The position numbers were made by a program, and so were the translations under genes. Of a DNA stretch of 64,000 nt, positions 36,831 through 50,214 are shown in pieces (the stretch's first letter is position 1; every line of letters begins with the position of its first letter). Under the pieces are notes generated by a model that was not told the origin of the DNA, searched no databases, and saw nothing but the letters and a program-made list of their open reading frames with translations. The DNA comes from Zea mays (lineage: Eukaryota > Streptophyta > Magnoliopsida > Poales > Poaceae), in the NCBI RefSeq assembly GCF_902167145.1, contig NC_050099.1, forward strand, positions 9,562,434 through 9,626,433. The letters run 5' to 3'.

Positions 36831-37398
36831 TCTATTGCAAGAAGTATTTAGAGTCATATATGCTACTAGGAGCACCCCTAAAGTCAAAACAAGAAAGTTG
36901 TTTTGTCAGACATGAATTCTGCAGTACTAATTAAATTATCCACATTTGTTGGCCATGATTTTAAATTTGTATTACACCGTCCACATTATTTATCAAGGGT
37001 TTCGTCTACATATATAAATTGTATATCGTCTTTGACTTTTCATGTGCATAGTTTTTTTACCGTGCACATAAATATAGTGTATGCCTCCCTCTCTTTGGTG
37101 CGCGTGTGTAGTAGAGAGCAAGAGCAGAGGTCGTAGCATGTAGTGTTGACAGGTAGGCCGGCCGTAGGTGGCATAGGCGGCGGCCGCCGCAATGTCGATG
37201 GCTGAAGCGGTGCAGGCCAGCCCGCCCATCCAATGATCCAGTGCTCGACCGAGATGCAGCAGCAAGATATGGTTGGGTATAGCTAGAGCGCAGTTGGCCG
37301 GCCAGAACAATGTTAGGCAAGAGAGGGAAGTGGTGGTGATAGGAATGTGAGGGGAGAGGGATTGTTATCTGTTAGGTCTTATGAATATGGAGGACCGG
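36831..37398. other. Duplicated non-coding flank, copy II (left part)
   Basis: Matches 1066-1632. It ends where the truncated LTR begins. Confidence 0.8.
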
Positions 37399-39959
37399 CA
37401 TCTCCTTTGAAAATTTGCATAAACGTGGAAGCAACAGAGTATAAACAGATATCATGATAAGAAAACATACTAGACATTAATAATCTGCTAGCAGTGGAAA
37501 GATAACCATACCGACATGAACTAAATTAACTAGTGTGCACGACTAGTTAAAAATCAAACATCCTTTAACAAGAAGTTTCTAATTAAATCGTGGGTGTGCC
37601 AGGACAGCGTTATTATGAGAGTGAAGGTGGAAGTGCTGCTACTTCCCTCATTCCCAACATGAATCAAGTACCTGCATTGAGTAATGCAAGAGTGAGATGA
37701 AAGATCTCAGCAAGTAAATTATTTTGACGAGATATTCAAACCAAAAAATTGGATTAATCAACATTTTAAAGGGATCACAATTGAGATCAGAAATACTTGT
37801 AGATATAGAACTCAATAGTCACAAAATAACCAATGCCATCTCATTTCCTCGAACAACCACAATAGGTTGTATAACACTTCCCTGCGTCAACAATACCTGC
37901 AAATATCACTTCAATGTATGTATAGGAATGCAAAGTGTAAGTCCTCTGCCTTCATACCTCTTAGAGTATAAAACCACCATCTGCAAATATCACTTCAATA
38001 AATGCATATGAATGCAATGCATATGTCCTCTACCTTCATACTGCTAAGGGTATGAAGCCGCATCGTACCCCTCCTCGGGCAACATACGATGCTAAGTTGT
38101 ACTGGTACGGTCGGACCATAGGTCACGACAAAACTTCAGATGCAAATGAATCATGCAATGTATATGGCATGCTGCATTTATCAATATACTTCACTTCCTT
38201 CACATACAATACAAACCTCAAACAATACTTCGTTTACCTTCAGATACAATACAAACCTCAAATAATACTTCATTTACCTTAGCGGTGTGAATTAATCTCG
38301 TGGGTCATACTTGAATCATCATCATCATCAATATATGATTAAGCATCAATATAATACAATCAAGTAAAGCATCACCATAGAGTTAAATTATGAAAGAATT
38401 CGATGATTCTGAATATTAGAGTGTAGGCGATGAAACAACAAGTCAAAACGGTAGCAACCACCGCTACATTCACTTGCCTTCATCGAAGAAGAAAAATGTA
38501 CTAGGCATGATCTAGAGTATAGACACCTGCTTCGGGGCATAAAACTTAGTACAAATATTTCACAAACATTTTCCAACAATCAACAAATTGCTCCTACACT
38601 TGAAACCAAGACTTAGAGGAATGACTCCCACCCTGAACCACATGCCAAACAGCAGCAGCGCTGTTTATTAATTTTGTATCTTTAAAATTATAACAGTAGT
38701 GATATCAAACAAATACTCTAGGAGTTTCTACACAAAATACTCTACAACTTTTATATTCAATGGATATTTAAATTTTGCCATCTATAAGTTAAATTCTGAC
38801 AAGATATCTGACTGAATCTATTACAGACAGCAACATAGTTAATTTCAAAATTCGATCTCCTAAACTACACAACAAAAAATTATGAAATTTTGCTGGAAGT
38901 AAGAACTTTTATCCCTCTACAAAAGTCTCCAAAGTTGGAAGAGCCAATTCGGCCATTTACTAGATAAAACCCACCAGTGAACAGACCCGCCCATTTTTGC
39001 CAGGGAAATAGAAACAGCCACAGTAAAACAAACATAACTGGAGTTTAAAAATTCATACGAATACACTATTTATCAATCTGGAAAGCTTATGAAATTATCT
39101 ACAACTTTTCTTACTAACCCAAGGTTTAATCCTGTTGATAAAATTGCCTAAATCTTAAGAGAACAGATTCTGCATAGAATTATGAGACTGAAAAACTGCT
39201 ATAATCAAACTGCAATAAATTTCTGATCTGATGTCCGATTGAGGTGTTCTTCACGGCCACGGAAAGATCTACAAATTATCTACGACTCATATATAGACTT
39301 TTTATTTTTTTTTGAGGCCACTAAGACCACGGAAAACTGGCATGAATAGAAACTATAGAATCTGCCATTCTGCAGAAAACTAAATTCGAGATCAAAACCT
39401 AACCCACATCTAATTCAACCTCTAATCCTTTAATCCCCACAACCTCCAAAAGCACATAATTACAAGGAGGAACAAGGATGCCATCCATACCTAGGGTTTC
39501 CCCAATAAATTCTGCAAGAAGAGATGGGGAAGAACATCTCCTTCATCCTCTCTTCCTCTTCAATTCAACGTGCTCCTCCTCTTCTTAATCCTTGCTGCTT
39601 AGGGGAGATCTAGAGGAAGGAGGAAGCCATGGAGAGGGAAGAGGACGGCTGCCCAAGGGAAAGAGAGGAAGAGGGAGGGGGCAGCGGCCAAAGGGGTGGA
39701 AAGGTTGGGGGGCGGCTGCAACAATTGGGAGGAGAGGGGGTCGACTAGGGTTGGGAGGAGGGGGGGCTCCCATCCATCGGATCGAGATCAAAGGCCCGAA
39801 CACGCTCTCCCACTGAGCTCCCAACCCCAGCAGAAAAAATGCCAAAAGTCTACTGTTTCCCTGAGTAATGCCTCCTAAAACCCCAAACCCCAACGCCACA
39901 GAACATGAATGAAATAGAAAAAGAAATTTAACTTCTTTTCAGAAAATTGGGATATCACA
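37399..39959 (-). repeat. 3' LTR of the LARD-like element (truncated)
   Basis: It starts at CATCTCCTTTG, equivalent to base 80 of the other LTR, and ends GGGATATCACA. It contains about 40 bp repeats near 38200-38280 and purine-rich sequence near 39590-39770 that gives spurious Arg/Gly-rich ORFs. Confidence 0.85.
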
Positions 39960-41670
39960 CTCTACCCCCCCTTCAAAAGAATTTGACCACTCCAAGCAAA
40001 GCATCCAAGGTACCCCATATAGCACCACCATTCAAAACATGGGTCCATTATTGGTCTTAATTAACATAAGAACTTCTACCTCGGACTAATTGTCTAAGGA
40101 AACTACACAACCAGATATCCAGCATGAAACAACATGCAATGTAGCTCAAGCAAGTCATAGATGCAATCAACACTACGATTTCACACCATTGAATTTGGAT
40201 GCGGCTATACATCAACATCAATGTCTTCAAATAACACTCTTTTATGAAGGGGTAATATGCACTAAGCACAACCCTTACCAGCTTCAACAATTCATTTTAA
40301 TTCAATGGTGAAGCATCCACACCAGATGAATGTATAAGAAGATCAAACACCTCACCTCAAAGCACCACAAAACAAGTGGTTCTATTGAAACAAAACTCCT
40401 AATCTTCCTAAAACTTGTTCTTGCCATCATGAAAAGATAATCATGTAATCTCACATTCTTTGCACCCCACAAAAGGGAGAAAGTCTACAGAACTAGTGGA
40501 GCAATAAAGCTGACAAGAAGCCAATAACATTCTGTGCGACACAGTTCGTCGAAGAAATACCAAAACTCCACAAAGAGCACTGACAGCACAACAACAACAC
40601 AATACTTGCTTAATCAATGCCACTATACTTCATCCAAAACTCAACTAAAAAAATATCCAAACTAGTAAGGTTAACCTAGACATAATATAAGTCTTCATCT
40701 ACTGTAGTTCAGAAACTTACATTTCATTCTATCATACGATGCACTCAAAGTACCAGACATACAGGGTCAATAATAACCCCGAAATCCTTCACACATTTGA
40801 CAAACATCTCAAGCTGATGTAAAAACCACATCATTTAGGAATAGGTGACTAACCACACCCAACTCACTCTAGGCTAGGCAATGACTTCATTCAAACCAAT
40901 AGATAAATGGTCCAACAATGGCTCCACAAGCATGCATCAGGGAGATAACCATCAGATCCTCAACGTATTAATATATAATCAATGGATCAAGAAAATCCAA
41001 GATTTATTCTACAATTAGCATGACTAACATGCAACCACTTTAAACCACATCTAGGCTTTGTGGCTACTAAAACACAAGATAGAAGGGAGACATGTAAGCC
41101 ACTCTAGCTAGCTATGTAAAGACTTCCCCCAAAATCCATATAAAAGTACCAATATTCATTTCTTTCAGAACTAGTTTCTTGGCATAAACAATCATTCTTT
41201 GCAAAGATAGTTGGAGCTATCCACCAACCGCCCAACACTTAAATTCAAATCAATGGTTACCTTGTAACCCAAAACACGCAATTCACACTCCTCTTAGAAA
41301 CATCCTCAATCAAGCATATATAACAATATTATTGTAATAAAACTCAACCATGAAAAACATGTTGAAAACAACATAGGCATACATGTATATCACAAGCATA
41401 ATAACAACTTCAATCTCACAAAAGACCAGCGATATCAATCGTATTAATAAAACAATATCAAAATTTAGAAATAAATTATATCAGGCATTAAGTCATAAAC
41501 AACTTACTACATCACCGTAAAGGAATAGGGAGGGTGAAATTATTTCAACTGCACTTCAAAGACATTAACATATATCAAAGATATTTGAACCCATGCCCTT
41601 CCTATATGTGCATGTGTGCAATTTTAGGTTCAATTTACCTAGAATCTAAAGCCTAAGCTTTGATACCAAC
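39960..41670 (-). other. Interior of the LARD-like element
   Basis: 1.7 kb without a credible coding region on either strand. The left edge holds the polypurine tract (minus strand GAAGGGGGGGTAGAG) and the right edge the primer site. Confidence 0.75.
41658..41668 (-). other. Primer binding site of the LARD-like element
   Basis: The minus strand reads TGGTATCAAAG, an initiator-Met tRNA type site, two bases from the LTR start. Confidence 0.82.
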
Positions 41671-44319
41671 TGTAACACTCCGGGATCCACAAACACCCCG
41701 AAATGCTACTAAACTACACAACTAACATTCATATATAAAATTTTGACAACATCTCCTTTGAAAATTTGCATAAACGTGGAAGCAACAGAGTATAAACAGA
41801 TATCATGATAAGAAAACATACTAGACATTAATAATCTGCTAGCAATGGAAAAATAACCATAACGACATGAACTGAATTAACTAGTGTGCACGAATAGTTA
41901 AAAAACAGACATCCTTAGACAAGAAGTTTCTAATTAAATCATGGCTGTGCTTGGGCAGCGTTATTATGAGAGTGAAGGTGGACGTGCTGCTACTTCCCTT
42001 ATTCCCAACATGAATCAAGTACCTGCATTGAGTAATGCAAGAGTGAGATGAAACATCTCAGCAAGTAAATTGCTTTGACGAGATATTTAAACTAAAAAAA
42101 TGGATTAATCAACATTTTAAAGTGATCACAATTGAGATCTGAAATACTTGTAGATATAGAACTCAATAGTCCGAAAATAACCAATGCCATCTCATTTCCT
42201 CGAACAACCACAATAGGTTGTATAACACTTCACTGCGTCAACAATACCTGCAAATATCACTTCAATGTATGCATAGGAATGCAATGTGTAAGTCCTCTGC
42301 CTTCATACCTCTTAGAGTATAAAACCACACCATCTGCAAATATCACTTCAATGAATGCAATGCATATGTCCTCTGCCTTCATACCTTTAAGGGTATGAAG
42401 CCGCATCGTACCCCTCCTCGGGGAACGTACGATGCTAAGTTGTACTGGTATGGTCGGACCATAGGTCACGACAAAACTTCAGATGTAAGTTAATCATGCA
42501 ATGTATATGGCATGCTGCATTTATCAATATACTTCACTTCCTTCACATACAATACAAACCTCAAACAATACTTCGTTTACCTTCAGATACAATACAAACC
42601 TCAAATATTACTTCATTTACCTTCAGGGGTGTGAATTAATCTCGTGGGTCATACTCGAGTCTTCATCATCATCAATATATGATTAAGCATCAATATAATA
42701 CAATCAAGTAAAGCATCACCATAGAGTTCAATTATGAAAAAATTTGATGATTCTGAATATTAGAGTGTAGGCGATGAAACAACAAGTCAAAACGGTAGCA
42801 ACCACCGCTACATTCACTTGCCTTCATCGAAGAAAAAAATGTACTAGGCATGATCTGGAGTGTAGACAGCTACTGCGGGGCATAAAACTTAGTACAAATA
42901 TTTCACAAACATTTGCCAACAATCAACAAATCGCTCCTACACTTGAAACCAAGACCCGGTGGAATGACTCCCACCCTGAACCACATGCCAAACAGCAGCA
43001 GCGCTATTTGTTAATTTTATATCTTTAAAATTATAACAGCGGTGATATTAAACAAATACTCTAGGAGTTTCTAGACAAAATACTCTACAAACTTGGTATT
43101 CAATGGATAATTAAATTTTGCCATCTATAAGTTCTAAAACATCTGACAAGATAACTGACTGAATCTGTTTCAGACAGCAGCATAGTTAATTTCAAAATTC
43201 GATATCTCCTAAACTACACAACAAACAATTATGCAATTCTGCTGGAAGTAAGAACTTTTATCCCTCTACAAAAGTCTCCATTGTTGAAAGAGCCAATTCG
43301 GCCATTTACTAGATGACACCCACCAATGAATAGACCCGCTCATTTTTGGTAGAGAAACAGAAATAGCCATAGTAAAACAAACATAACTAAAGTTTAAAAA
43401 TTCATATGAATACACCCTTTATCAATCTAGAAAGCTTATGAAATTATCTACAACTTTTCTTACAAACCCAAGGTTTAATTCTATTGATAAAATTGCCTAA
43501 ATCTTAAGATAACAGATTCTGCATAGAATTATGAGACTGAAAAACTGCTATAATCAAACTGCAATAAATTTCTGATCGGATGTCCGATTGAGGTGTTCTT
43601 CATGGCCACGGAAAGATCTACAAATTATCTACAACTCATATATAGACGTTTTATTTTTTTTGAGGCCACTAAGACCACGGAAAACTGGCATGAACAGAAA
43701 CTGTCGAATCTGCCATTCTGCAGAAAACTAAATTCGAGATCAAAACCTAACCCCACATCTAATCCAACCTCTAATCCTTTAATCCCTATGATCCACAACC
43801 TCCAAAAGCACATAATTACAGGGAGGAACAAGAATCCCATCCATACCTAGGGTTTCCCCAAGAAATTCTGCAAGAAGAGATGGGGAAGAATATCTCCTTG
43901 ATCCTCTCTTCCTCTTCAATTCAATGTTCTCCTCCTCTTCTCGATCCTTGCTGCTTGGGGGAGATCCAAAGGAAGGAGGAAGCCGTGGAGAGGGTAGAGG
44001 ACGACTGCCCAAGGGAAGGAGAGGAAGAGGGAGGGGGGCGGCGGCCAAAGGGGTGGAAAGGGTGGGGGGCAGTTGCAACAATTGGGAGGAGAGGGGGTCG
44101 ACTAGGGTTGGGGAGGAGGGGGGCTCCCATCCATCGGATTGAGATCAAAGGCCTAAACACGCTCTCCCACTGAGCTCCCGACCCCAGTGGAAAAAAATGC
44201 CAAAAGATCTATTGTTTTCCTGAGTAATGCCTCTTGAAACTCCAAACCCTAACGCCACAGAACATGAATGAAAAGAGAAAAAGAAATTTAACTTCTTTTC
44301 AGAAAATTGGGATATCACA
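41671..44319 (-). repeat. 5' LTR of the LARD-like element
   Basis: Plus-strand ends are TGTAACACTCC and GGGATATCACA. Complete at 2649 bp. Confidence 0.88.
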
Positions 44320-44595
44320 GGCAGGGATTCTTTTCCATCTCGCGTCCTCTGGTTGAGAGATATATATGTCTGCTGCTCTCGCTATATAGAGGGCCGGCCT
44401 GCCCTGCTAGCTAGCTAGCTAGTTCAAGTTCTAGACACGGATTGGATCGATCAACATTAATTTAATTACTTAATTATTAGTTCCCGACAAAATTAATATA
44501 TGTTAAACAAAGACTTTAATTTTTATTATATCCTTATATATATAATATATAGTCATTATCATTTTTAATTTAATCCAGAAAACCAGTGTGATATA
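44320..44595. other. Duplicated non-coding flank, copy II (right part)
   Basis: Matches 1682-1968. At its right end, GACATGTATATG is the empty site for the solo LTR at 1969-5286. Confidence 0.85.
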
Positions 44596-45485
44596 TGTGA
44601 TGACATGTATATGTGCATGTGTGTACTACTACTCGCATAAGGAGTAAACAACAGTAAAACATGCACAATCACTAAGAACATAATGTACCCTATGGAGGGA
44701 CCGATGCTCAAGACATCGTTGGCTCTATTCACACGAGACATCTCGTGTGTATGTTCGATTTAGTCGTATGCAGTCGATGCAGGCAAATGTACGCAGTGCA
44801 GTCCCTCGAATGGTGTCCACGACGAAGAACCGGATCATCGTTGGTCGAGCGGACGGAGCGAGCAGTCGCGAGTACGCTCCCCAAAAACCTGATCGCCCGC
44901 ACACCCGTGCAAGTGTAGCTCTACGGATGATGATTTCGGAGGCCTACTCTCCCACTCTCTCTATGCTCGCAGACGGTGGGACGAGAATAGGTTGTGTGCA
45001 ACACATCTGAGAGACTAATCGCATAACCAGAACAGCGTCCACCTCCTCCGTATTTATACATGCGCAGTGGGAGGGGAACAGACTATAACAGTCGCCATCA
45101 GAGTCAGAAACTGATAGCCATTACAGCCAGCCAGAAACCGATGTACCATAAGAGACGTCTGTTACTAGCCATAAGACAGGAAACGACTGGTCATTACTCT
45201 AGGCAAAATGCACAATCGTTAGAAAGAAATATTCGGACTAAGGTCCGATTTACCACGTGCCACGGCCCAGCTCGGCCGGCGGCGCCTGCGCACGATTGGG
45301 CAGTCCTCCATCCTTTTCTCAATTTCTCAATAGATACCCCAATGGTCCACCTATCTAAGTTAATTGATTTGTCCTTTGAACTTCTGGTATGGTACTAAAA
45401 TATTAGTACACCAAAGCATTAAAGTGGACCTTTAACATTGACTATTATTGAATATTAATTTGGGCCAAGCCCACATTAATCCAAC
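44596..45485 (-). mobile_element. Copia-type 3' LTR remnant, copy II
   Basis: Paralogue of 5292-6147, with the same TATA and polypurine tract. It carries an extra stretch of about 25 bp near 44901-44925 absent from copy I. Confidence 0.6.
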
Positions 45486-45660
45486 AATTCCCACCAAGTG
45501 CTAAGTCACACTAAAAATGTTCTTATCATCTCAAATGTTTGATATACAGGTGTTTCGATGGAGACTATTAAGTTGAACATCCACCTAGAACCTAGACTAC
45601 ACTTAACCACAACTGCACCTAGAACTAATGAAGATATTTCAGTAGTAACCAATTGGGTGA

Positions 45661-45664
<4 letters not shown>
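45486..45664 (-). mobile_element. Truncated copia internal remnant, copy II
   Basis: Matches 6148-6328. No coding content. Confidence 0.45.

Positions 45665-45743
<79 letters not shown>
45665..45743. repeat. Intact (TA)n microsatellite, about 79 bp
   Basis: Uninterrupted alternating TA. It is the empty-site counterpart of the chromovirus insertion at 6360-29229. Tyr-Ile repeat ORFs across it are artefacts. Confidence 0.95.
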
Positions 45744-45745
<2 letters not shown>

Positions 45746-46780
45746 ATTGCTATTTTTCAGTCTACCCAACCGATAATTATTGAGCCGACTTCAGTAATAA
45801 TCGAGAACTAATGAACATCGTTGAATAATAACCAATTAGGTAAAACTTTACTTTGGGTGACGAAAACCATGTAGGATTTTTAATTATTTTTTACATTGAA
45901 GCACCGAGGCAACTCACCACCCAAGCAATGTGCAAATGGATGCCTCCTCATCCACCTCTTTCGTAACCAAGCATCGAAATTTTAGCACAATTTTTCTTGT
46001 GTAGAACTTCATAAGACGGTCTATCTTTCCACATTCATTCTCAACTAATTTTCCTAGCAGCCTCATCCTTATTGAGCCTTTGTTAATACAACCTAAAGGC
46101 CGGTATAAAATAACCAAACATGACAAAATACATAAAACAAATAAATCACAAGAATAAATTTCTCCATGACACCTACATTCAATCTGCTAGCTAAACATTC
46201 TATCGTGATTAGTGGGTTTGCTAAAGCACCAGAATAGGCAGTAGAACGAAGAGCCTCTAAAAGGAAAGTTTCAGGGTCACTTGATGATTTCGCAAGCTCT
46301 GCCTTTAGCCTTAAAATCTAAAAGTAAACATGACACTATGTCAGCAAAGAACATGATATTTTAATCTAAAACGACATGTAGAAGGGGATGACATCAAGAT
46401 CAAATACCTATTCATTGAACTCCCAATTAAGAGAGCAGGGTTGTGTACACAATCAATAAGCACCTCAACCTGGAATTCTAGGCATATAAGTCTTTAGGGC
46501 TCCACAAGTGTAGCTCATCATCTCACGACAAGTAGATGCTTTGGAACAACCACCTATTGCCTCAATTTCATGCACACCACACAATTCGCTCTTGTTGGTA
46601 GTGAATGCAAAGTCTATTGTGTCTTCAATAGCTGACCGGCACCTGCTCAGAACCATAATTAACATAAACTCCAATAGAATCAGATGGCCCCTGAATAGAA
46701 AATACGAACACCCTATTATCATCAGCTACTGCTGAGGGATTGGATGGAATGTGTAACCATATAAAAATAAAGACAACATA
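45744..46780 (-). pseudogene. Degraded host-gene fragment, copy II
   Basis: Paralogue of 29244-30400, with the same LVENECGKIDRLM stretch on the minus strand at about 46090-46000. About 95 bp present in copy I (about 30289-30383) is missing at 46788 between ATG repeats. Confidence 0.45.
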
Positions 46781-47296
46781 CTGCAGATGCTCATAAAAGT
46801 AATATCAAACTGTGAATTGGAGTTACCATTATGAAAGACATTTGTTAGGCACTACCACACGATAATGTATGCACATCTCTCTTTAAAACAGAAAGAATAG
46901 AAGTGTAACAAATAACGTATAGACAATTTATTTGGTAAAAAAAGGCCAGCAAGAAGAGTAGGATGGATCACGACGGGCATCCAAGTTGTTTCATCTCTCT
47001 GTGAAGAATCTTAGATGTATTGCACCCCTTGCAGCAGTTCTAAAAAGTTATTTAACCATATGATAAAAGTAGAAATATCTACGGTTGGATGAACAACATC
47101 CAAGAATATATAAAGTAATAAAAATTTGCATTTTGAATTTTAAAATTTGAATGTAATTTTTGAGAGCAGAGATGATTTCAAATAAAAAAGTTGTCAACTA
47201 AAAAGTTTCATAACTTTTCGAGATCCACAACTTTTATGTTGGTGGTTTTATCATCCAAGATCGTTTGGAAAACTCAAAAAATTAAGGATATAAATG
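46781..47296. other. Non-coding AT-rich interval, copy II
   Basis: Matches 30384-30892. Nothing else is seen. Confidence 0.6.
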
Positions 47297-47366
47297 ATTC
47301 CTAGTGGCGGATTTATAAGAAAACTGCCACTAGAAATTATGGCGGTTTTCTTAAGGAACCACCACT
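47297..47366. repeat. Palindromic CACTA-like sequence, copy II
   Basis: CTAGTGGCGGATTTATAAGAAAACTGCCACTAG and GGCGGTTTTCTTAAGGAACCACCACTA. Counterpart of 30893-30960. Confidence 0.6.
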
Positions 47367-47729
47367 AAAAAATAGCACTGACGGTTGCTAATGGAATCCG
47401 TCTTTAAAAAAATACACCCCACTATGCAGGCTTTCGTGTAAAGCAATCACCGTGCATCGTCGTCCTCAACACACTCGGAAAAACTATATATATAGAATCC
47501 ATAAATAAGAGAGGAAAGAACCCATGCAGAAATCTTTTTAGTTTACTAATTCTTTTTGGGAAACTTTTTATTTATTAAATTGTTTTAGGGGAACATTTTC
47601 CTTTACTAAACTACTAGGAGGCTGACATGAAGGGCCCTTCTTCCTTGATCCATTATTCTTGCCCCGCGTCAGCTTCTCGTCGTGGGCACATGCAGGCTTC
47701 TGGCTCGATCGGGCATAGAGGGCCAGGCC

Positions 47730-47738
47730 TATATATAT
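47730..47738 (+). promoter_or_regulatory. TATA box of PME pseudogene 3
   Basis: GGCCTATATATATGGGATGCTGCC, 116 bp before the ATG. Confidence 0.7.
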
Positions 47739-47845
47739 GGGATGCTGCCGGTGTTAGCCAGCGAAGACGTGCACAAAGGTAAGTGTATAAGGTTAGGAGC
47801 CAGTGTACCATCACATCAGATCAGATCGATCACAGCTTATAGGGG

Positions 47846-48504
47846 ATGGTAGACGGTGTGAGAAGGTGCGGACTGGGCCTGACCATGGCGGTGGCCCTGC
47901 TGCTCGCTGCGCTGGTTGTTGTTGCAAGCGGCGGCGCGGAGACGAGGCAGAAGCTGCATGCTGGTTGTGGTAACAGCGACGACCACGCAGCCGTTCTCAG
48001 CTGCCTGTCCAACGTCATTGATCCACCGGGGAGCTGGCCACCGTGTGCGGATGCTGTCGTGGTGAAGCGGTGCGGCGGCGTCGCTGTTCCGCCGCCTTGA
48101 TACACCAGCATCCATGCAGCCCTGAATGCTGCACCAGCACCACAAGAAGCCGAGGAGGTGGAGGACACGTACGTTGTGCATGTGCTCGCTGGCGTCTATG
48201 ACGAGACCGTCAACATAACAAGAAGGAACGTGATGCTGATCGGCGTGGGGTCGGTGCCACCGTCATCACGGGGAACAAGAGCAATGCAACAGGCGTCCCC
48301 ATGAACATGACGACGAAAGTGAGTGAGTAAGTGGGTCCCGACCACACCCTCAACGCCGACGCAGCCGACCGTGTCAAGTGGCCGGGCTTCCACGTCCTCA
48401 ACGCCGACGCCGAGGCGGCCCACGTACACGGAGGACACATTCATCAACATGAGCAAGTGGGTCCCGACCACACCCTCGGTGCGGCACCACCGCCGCGTGC
48501 CTGA
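47846..48504 (+). pseudogene. Pectin methylesterase pseudogene 3 (Ga1-like), most of exon 2 deleted
   Basis: Exon 1 starts MVDGVRRCGLGL with a signal peptide like copy 1. Lesions: TGC to TGA in the PPPCYTS block (48098-48100), a one-base loss near 48246, and a deletion joining the intron start (GTGAGTAA at about 48323-48330) to the extreme 3' end of exon 2 (GTGGGTCCC). Nearly all catalytic motifs, including QAVAL, EDTL, DFVFG and GRP, are therefore lost. The tail also contains a duplicated GTGGGTCCCGACCACACCCTC (48331-48351 and about 48460-48480). It occupies the position equivalent to pseudogene 1 in the second segmental copy. Confidence 0.85.
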
Positions 48505-49802
48505 CGGTGCTCCGCTCGGCGCGCTTAAGTTAGTACTGTACTATGTAGGCTGGCATTCCATTTCAGATCCCACCACCTTATTACTGTGGTATTGTATGTC
48601 TCTAGTATCCAGCCATGCATCATTGCCGAGATGAATTAAGGCATATTATGGCACGTATGACGCCGTATATTTCGCGTATGCATGCATGTACCTAGACGGA
48701 TGGACCTCTACCTGTAGCTACCATTTCTCTACCGGTATTGTACGTACTCTCTCTGTATGTGTGTCTATATAATATATATGTATCCTCGATCTATATAAAT
48801 GGATTATATCTATCATTATTTCATATGAGCTGATACACACAAGTAATTGTGATACAAGCCCTACACAAGTTGGTAATAGTACTGCTATATATAAGTAAGT
48901 GACCGACCGGCCGACAAAATTTATACAATAACACAACTGTGCAAATAGATTTGAAAACAAATATTTGCTAGTATAAAATTTGACTACGTTGGTTGCTATG
49001 AATGGCTGCGCGGACACACAAATGGATCAGAATTCTTTTTGTAGTGATAACATTTTAGTTTTATGCGGTGCATAGAACCCACAAAAAAATCAAATTAACT
49101 ACCACATCATATCCACCTTCTCTCATCTTTATATATATATATATCTTTATATATATATATGGTTGGCAAGAGCTAATTAAATATGTGCAAAGCCAGCTAG
49201 ACTGTCTGTGGTTGCATTGGATGATATGCCACCCGTTGTAGCACGAATGCATGCATGATGGAGCTTCTCTAACCAGCAGAGTTTCTGGCCAGGGGCTGAG
49301 CAGGTATGGAGCTGGGATAGTAGTAACGTGCAGTGCTCCAGCACTTTCCGAAAGCTGTACGTGTCATCGATCTGTTGGCGCGCGCGCACACACACGTACG
49401 TACATATGACAAGCTAGCCAACAGTCTTGGCAACTCCATTGGCCACCACGAGGTTCTCGGTTGTTGTGCCTAGGCAGTACATAGAGTTCTCTCTACTCTC
49501 ACAATCAACCTTACAAATATTTTAGAAAATCAGGAAAAAGTAGGCAATGTGCTCAAACCTTGAATCAGCAATTAATGTATTTTAGTTTGAATGCACCCGC
49601 TTTTAACTTGGATCTGCTGCTGTTGTTTTGGCCAGGATAAGGACCGACAAAAGTGATTAATTCCCTGTTGCTGGGCCGACACACTAATCCCCGTCGGTAT
49701 TTATTCTTGTGGGTATTTGAAGAGGCCAATGAGAGTTATTTAATCCCCATTGGCTGGCTGACTTCTTGGCCGGACGATGGAAATTAACTTAAGTCGGCTT
49801 CG
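48505..49802. other. 3' flank and spacer of PME unit 3
   Basis: Matches 32729-33740, plus about 110 bp (around 49130-49260) containing a TATATA run and absent from copy I. No gene is seen. Confidence 0.75.
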
Positions 49803-50176
49803 CCACTAAAAAATAGCACTGACGGTTGATAACGGAATCCGTCTGTAAAAAAATGCACCCCACTGTGCAGGTTTTGGTGTAAAGCAATCCACGTGCATCG
49901 TCGTCATCAACACACTCTGGAAAACTATATATAGAATCCATAAATGAGAGGGGAAAGAACCCGTGCAAAAATCTTTTTAATTCATTCAATCTTTCTGGGA
50001 AACTTTTTCTTTACTAAATCGTTTTGGGGGAACATTTTCCTTTACTAAACTACTAGGAGGCTGACACGAAGGGCCCTTCTTCCTTTATCCATTCTTCTTG
50101 CCCCGCACCGGCCCCTGGGGTGGTCGTTGTCGTCGTGGGCACATGGCTGGCTCGATCGGGCGGGGCAGGGCGGGCC

Positions 50177-50185
50177 TATATATAT
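50177..50185 (+). promoter_or_regulatory. TATA box of PME pseudogene 4, cut off from its gene
   Basis: GGGCCTATATATATGGG. The transcribed leader begins just after, and the solo LTR enters 30 bp downstream. Confidence 0.7.
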
Positions 50186-50214
50186 GGGATGTTGCCGCTG
50201 TTGGCTAGCGAAGA

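Larger units (their letters stand above)
37399..44319 (-). mobile_element. LARD-like non-autonomous LTR element with LTRs longer than its interior
   Basis: Minus orientation. The 5' LTR is 41671-44319 (2649 bp), the 3' LTR is 37399-39959 (outer 79 bp missing), and the interior is 39960-41670 (1711 bp). The primer site is at 41658-41668 and the polypurine tract at 39960-39974. There is no gag or pol frame. The outer end of the left LTR and the adjacent host bases (about 50 bp present at 1633-1680) are gone, so a deletion removed the left target duplication. Related LTRs are at 50215-52894 and 54177-64000. Confidence 0.85.

Noticed and set aside
39592..44173. Arg/Gly-rich ORFs near 39592-39899 and 43880-44173
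   Set aside because: They lie in purine-rich leader-like sequence of the LARD LTRs and shift frame between LTR copies.
45506..45776. ORFs with long Tyr-Ile repeats on both strands
   Set aside because: They are translations of the (TA)n microsatellite.
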